DNA from: CBDAPI01 sp965248635
GTDB lineage: Bacteria > Acidobacteriota > UBA6911 > RPQK01 > CBDAPI01
NCBI GenBank assembly: GCA_965248635.1
Contig: OZ252114.1
Span: forward strand, 3,162,001 to 3,226,000
Reading direction: 5' to 3'
Length of the DNA: 64,000 nucleotides
Shown: positions 62,321 through 64,000 of the stretch, one piece after another
Numbering within the stretch: position 1 is the first letter of the stretch
Layout: each line of letters opens with the position of its first letter
Translations under genes and position numbers: made by a program
Notes under the pieces: model-generated
What the model was told of the DNA's origin: nothing
Databases searched by the model: none
What the model saw: only the letters and a program-made list of their open reading frames with translations

Positions 62321-63718
62321 GTGGATTTCAGGTTTCCAGCTTTCATTTTCGTCGCCCTTTTTGCGCTTACTCCTGCCCGGGGCCGGGAGCCATCCGCCCA
62401 GGAGGACGTGCCTGGCCAGGAGGAAGAGCCGAAGACTCGCCAGGCCATCCTCGCCAGGAAGCGTCAGGCAAAGAGTCTCCAGCTTCAGCCCTACGAAACC
62501 TCCTCGGCAGAGAGCCGCCTTCGCGCCTATGAAAAGCGTCCCGTCGTGGCCAAGCTGACGGAGAAAGGGTTTCGCGGCGCACGCCTGCGAATCGGGGGCA
62601 TGCCGGCCGGCTCCGGATTTGTCTTTGGCGGGGGCTACGTGGTCGGTTTCGAGCGGGAAGATTTCCTCTTTACGGTGGACGCTCTCTACTCCACCAAAAG
62701 TTACACACAGCTGACTACCCGCCTCGATTACCAGCCTCCTCAGCTGGAAGAACGACTGAAGTTCTTTGTGACGGGGGAGTACCACAACTACAAGTCTCTG
62801 GGATTCTTCGGCCTGGGAGGGGCCTCGCAAAAAGACGATGAGAGCAGTTTCAAGGACGAAGCCCGGAGCCTCGGCTTTGGCGCCAGTTTTGCGCCCCATC
62901 GGATGTTCGAGATTGATGCTGGGGCCCGTATTCTCAATAGCAACATCGGTCCCGGGAAGGACGATCCCAGCTTCAACGAGATTTTCGACCCGGACCTTCT
63001 CCCTGGTCCCGATGGCTCCGAATTCTTTGCCTACGGCGGAAATATCCGATTCAAATGGCTCGACAGTGATTACCCGGAGGCCGGAATCGTATGGGTTGCC
63101 GGCAGCGAGAGATTCAGCGACCGGGCCGGGAACAACTTCAATTTCACGCGAGTGACCAGCGAACTGCAGCTCCATGTGCCCCTGGGCTACCGCAGCAGGC
63201 GCCTGGCCTTCCGAGCCAGGACTTCGCACTCCCTGGCCGACGCGGGACAGGAGATTCCCTTTCACGTCATGGAGACGATCGGAGGCGCCAGGACCATGCG
63301 CGGGTTCAGCGAGTTCAGATTCCGCGACACTCGGAATCTTCTCATGAATCTGGAGTACCGCTGGGAGATCTGGACCTATGCAGATATGGCCATCTTTGCC
63401 GATGGGGGCAAGGTCTTCAACCGCTTCGGTGACTTCGATCTCTCCGATCTAGAGGCCAGTTACGGGGCCGGCCTTCGTTTCCACTTCCCGGGCACCGGGA
63501 CCGCTCTCCGACTCGATTTGGCGCGCAGCCAGGAGGGCATTGTGTTTCACATCAGTGGAGGACCCAAGTTCTGGGTAATTAGTGATGCGATCCTTCCTGG
63601 CCTTTGTCATTTCGATTCTCTTGGCGACCGCTTCGGCGGCCTCCCAGTCCAGGTTCTATCCGGACGATCCCCTGTGGCGGGATCAGGATCGACACAACAC
63701 TCCGCAAAAACCTGCTGA
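62321..63718 (+). CDS. Omp85-type outer-membrane beta-barrel (surface antigen D15-like), with out-of-place tail
   Basis: 465 aa from a GTG. Signal peptide (MDFRFPAFIFVALFALTPARG), a charged helical segment (about 30-75), then a beta-barrel with alternating strands. ETIGGARTMRGFSEFRFRD matches the conserved L6-loop RGF of the Omp85 superfamily. No POTRA domain is evident. A natural barrel end would be VFHISGGPKF, with terminal Phe. The frame instead runs on for 46 residues that overlap the next gene's signal peptide, so a one-base error in a GGG run (63573-63575) is likely. Confidence 0.82.
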   Translation: MDFRFPAFIFVALFALTPARGREPSAQEDVPGQEEEPKTRQAILARKRQAKSLQLQPYETSSAESRLRAYEKRPVVAKLTEKGFRGARLRIGGMPAGSGFVFGGGYVVGFEREDFLFTVDALYSTKSYTQLTTRLDYQPPQLEERLKFFVTGEYHNYKSLGFFGLGGASQKDDESSFKDEARSLGFGASFAPHRMFEIDAGARILNSNIGPGKDDPSFNEIFDPDLLPGPDGSEFFAYGGNIRFKWLDSDYPEAGIVWVAGSERFSDRAGNNFNFTRVTSELQLHVPLGYRSRRLAFRARTSHSLADAGQEIPFHVMETIGGARTMRGFSEFRFRDTRNLLMNLEYRWEIWTYADMAIFADGGKVFNRFGDFDLSDLEASYGAGLRFHFPGTGTALRLDLARSQEGIVFHISGGPKFWVISDAILPGLCHFDSLGDRFGGLPVQVLSGRSPVAGSGSTQHSAKTC

Positions 63719-64000
63719 ACTTGACTTGAGCGATCTTTTTGACCGCTTCTCCCACATCTTCCACGATTTTGGCGACCCGAATTTCGGAGAGGCCGAAAAC
63801 GTAAATACCCTGGATGAGGTTCCTGACAGCAACTGGTTCACGAATCGACACGGCCTCCACCGGATGCCGCTGGATGAACTGCTTCGGGGTCCCTACAGCG
63901 GAGATCCTCCCGATCCCGACCAGACCTGGAGTATCTTCAGGAGCAAAAGCCAGGGACTGACACCCGGCTTCCACATCGTTGACGAGAGGGGCGTTCGATA
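63585..64000 (+). CDS. Exported protein, N-terminal part, cut by window edge
   Basis: Open from the ATG at 63585 (or GTG at 63582) to the window end: 138 codons. Signal peptide (MRSFLAFVISILLATASAAS) and a mature part beginning QSRFYPDDPLWRDQDR. The LRRDP-like, Asp/Pro-rich and His-rich stretch (LSDLFDRFSHIFHDFGDP) and NTLDEVPDSNWFTNRHG are seen in secreted acidobacterial proteins that I cannot name. The reading frame is out of phase with the preceding beta-barrel tail. Confidence 0.75.
   Translation, partial: MRSFLAFVISILLATASAASQSRFYPDDPLWRDQDRHNTPQKPAELDLSDLFDRFSHIFHDFGDPNFGEAENVNTLDEVPDSNWFTNRHGLHRMPLDELLRGPYSGDPPDPDQTWSIFRSKSQGLTPGFHIVDERGVR

Overview
The window is one contiguous, moderately GC-rich bacterial chromosome segment. 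It carries about 60 protein genes, one tRNA, one 16S rRNA gene and a candidate 6S RNA. Several features point to Acidobacteriota: the 16S sequence itself, the poly-proline / Gly-Val-repeat TonB beside ExbB and two ExbD proteins, the gene order infC-rpmI-rplT-pheS-pheT-zapB-zapA-6S-rny, and a standalone 16S gene. I could not run a classification, so the phylum call is an inference. I saw no phage, insertion sequence, integrase or CRISPR array.

Layout. 1-9.5 kb, minus strand: the start of a RelA/SpoT gene; a TonB-ExbB-ExbD-ExbD-TPR energy-transduction operon; then a beta-propeller protein, Tgt, YajC, SecD and SecF. 9.6-13.3 kb, plus strand: uvrA-ymdB. 13.3-23.7 kb, minus strand: an information-processing block (rny, candidate 6S RNA, zapA, zapB-like, pheT, pheS, rplT, rpmI, infC, thrS, tRNA-Val, HU) and an S41 peptidase homologue with both catalytic residues replaced. 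23.8-31.3 kb, plus strand: ruvX, mltG, two uncharacterised envelope proteins, a heterodimeric ABC exporter and a DUF3524 glycosyltransferase resembling the tRNA-queuosine mannosyltransferase. 31.3-37.1 kb, minus strand: a polyprenyl-phosphate sugar transferase, a PIG-L deacetylase, a HOGA/DapA-type aldolase, a ComEA-like protein, a prepilin peptidase and an M48 protease. 37.3-42.1 kb, plus strand: nnr, tsaE and four minor-pseudopilin genes.

42.1-44.5 kb holds an orphan 16S gene on the minus strand, with its own promoter and a flanking processing stem and no 23S, 5S or tRNA beside it. Just upstream lie two long hairpins with an identical 17-nt loop and covarying stems. 44.6-50.4 kb holds secreted hydrolases (sulfatase, Tat-exported metallo-beta-lactamase-fold enzyme, DUF3604), each broken by one frameshift, plus a DUF5343 gene divergent from a small ORF. 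50.5-55.6 kb is a five-gene acyl-CoA operon in which three enzymes lack a canonical catalytic residue. 56-64 kb, plus strand, holds uncharacterised exported proteins, a TraB/GumN protein and an Omp85-type beta-barrel; the last gene runs off the window.

The most unusual signals are intergenic: the covarying hairpin pair, a REP-like family (three copies), a GGACCCTCCGTGGTCC motif (three copies), and 7-mer and 8-mer tandem arrays, two of which end at the -10 box of nearly leaderless promoters.
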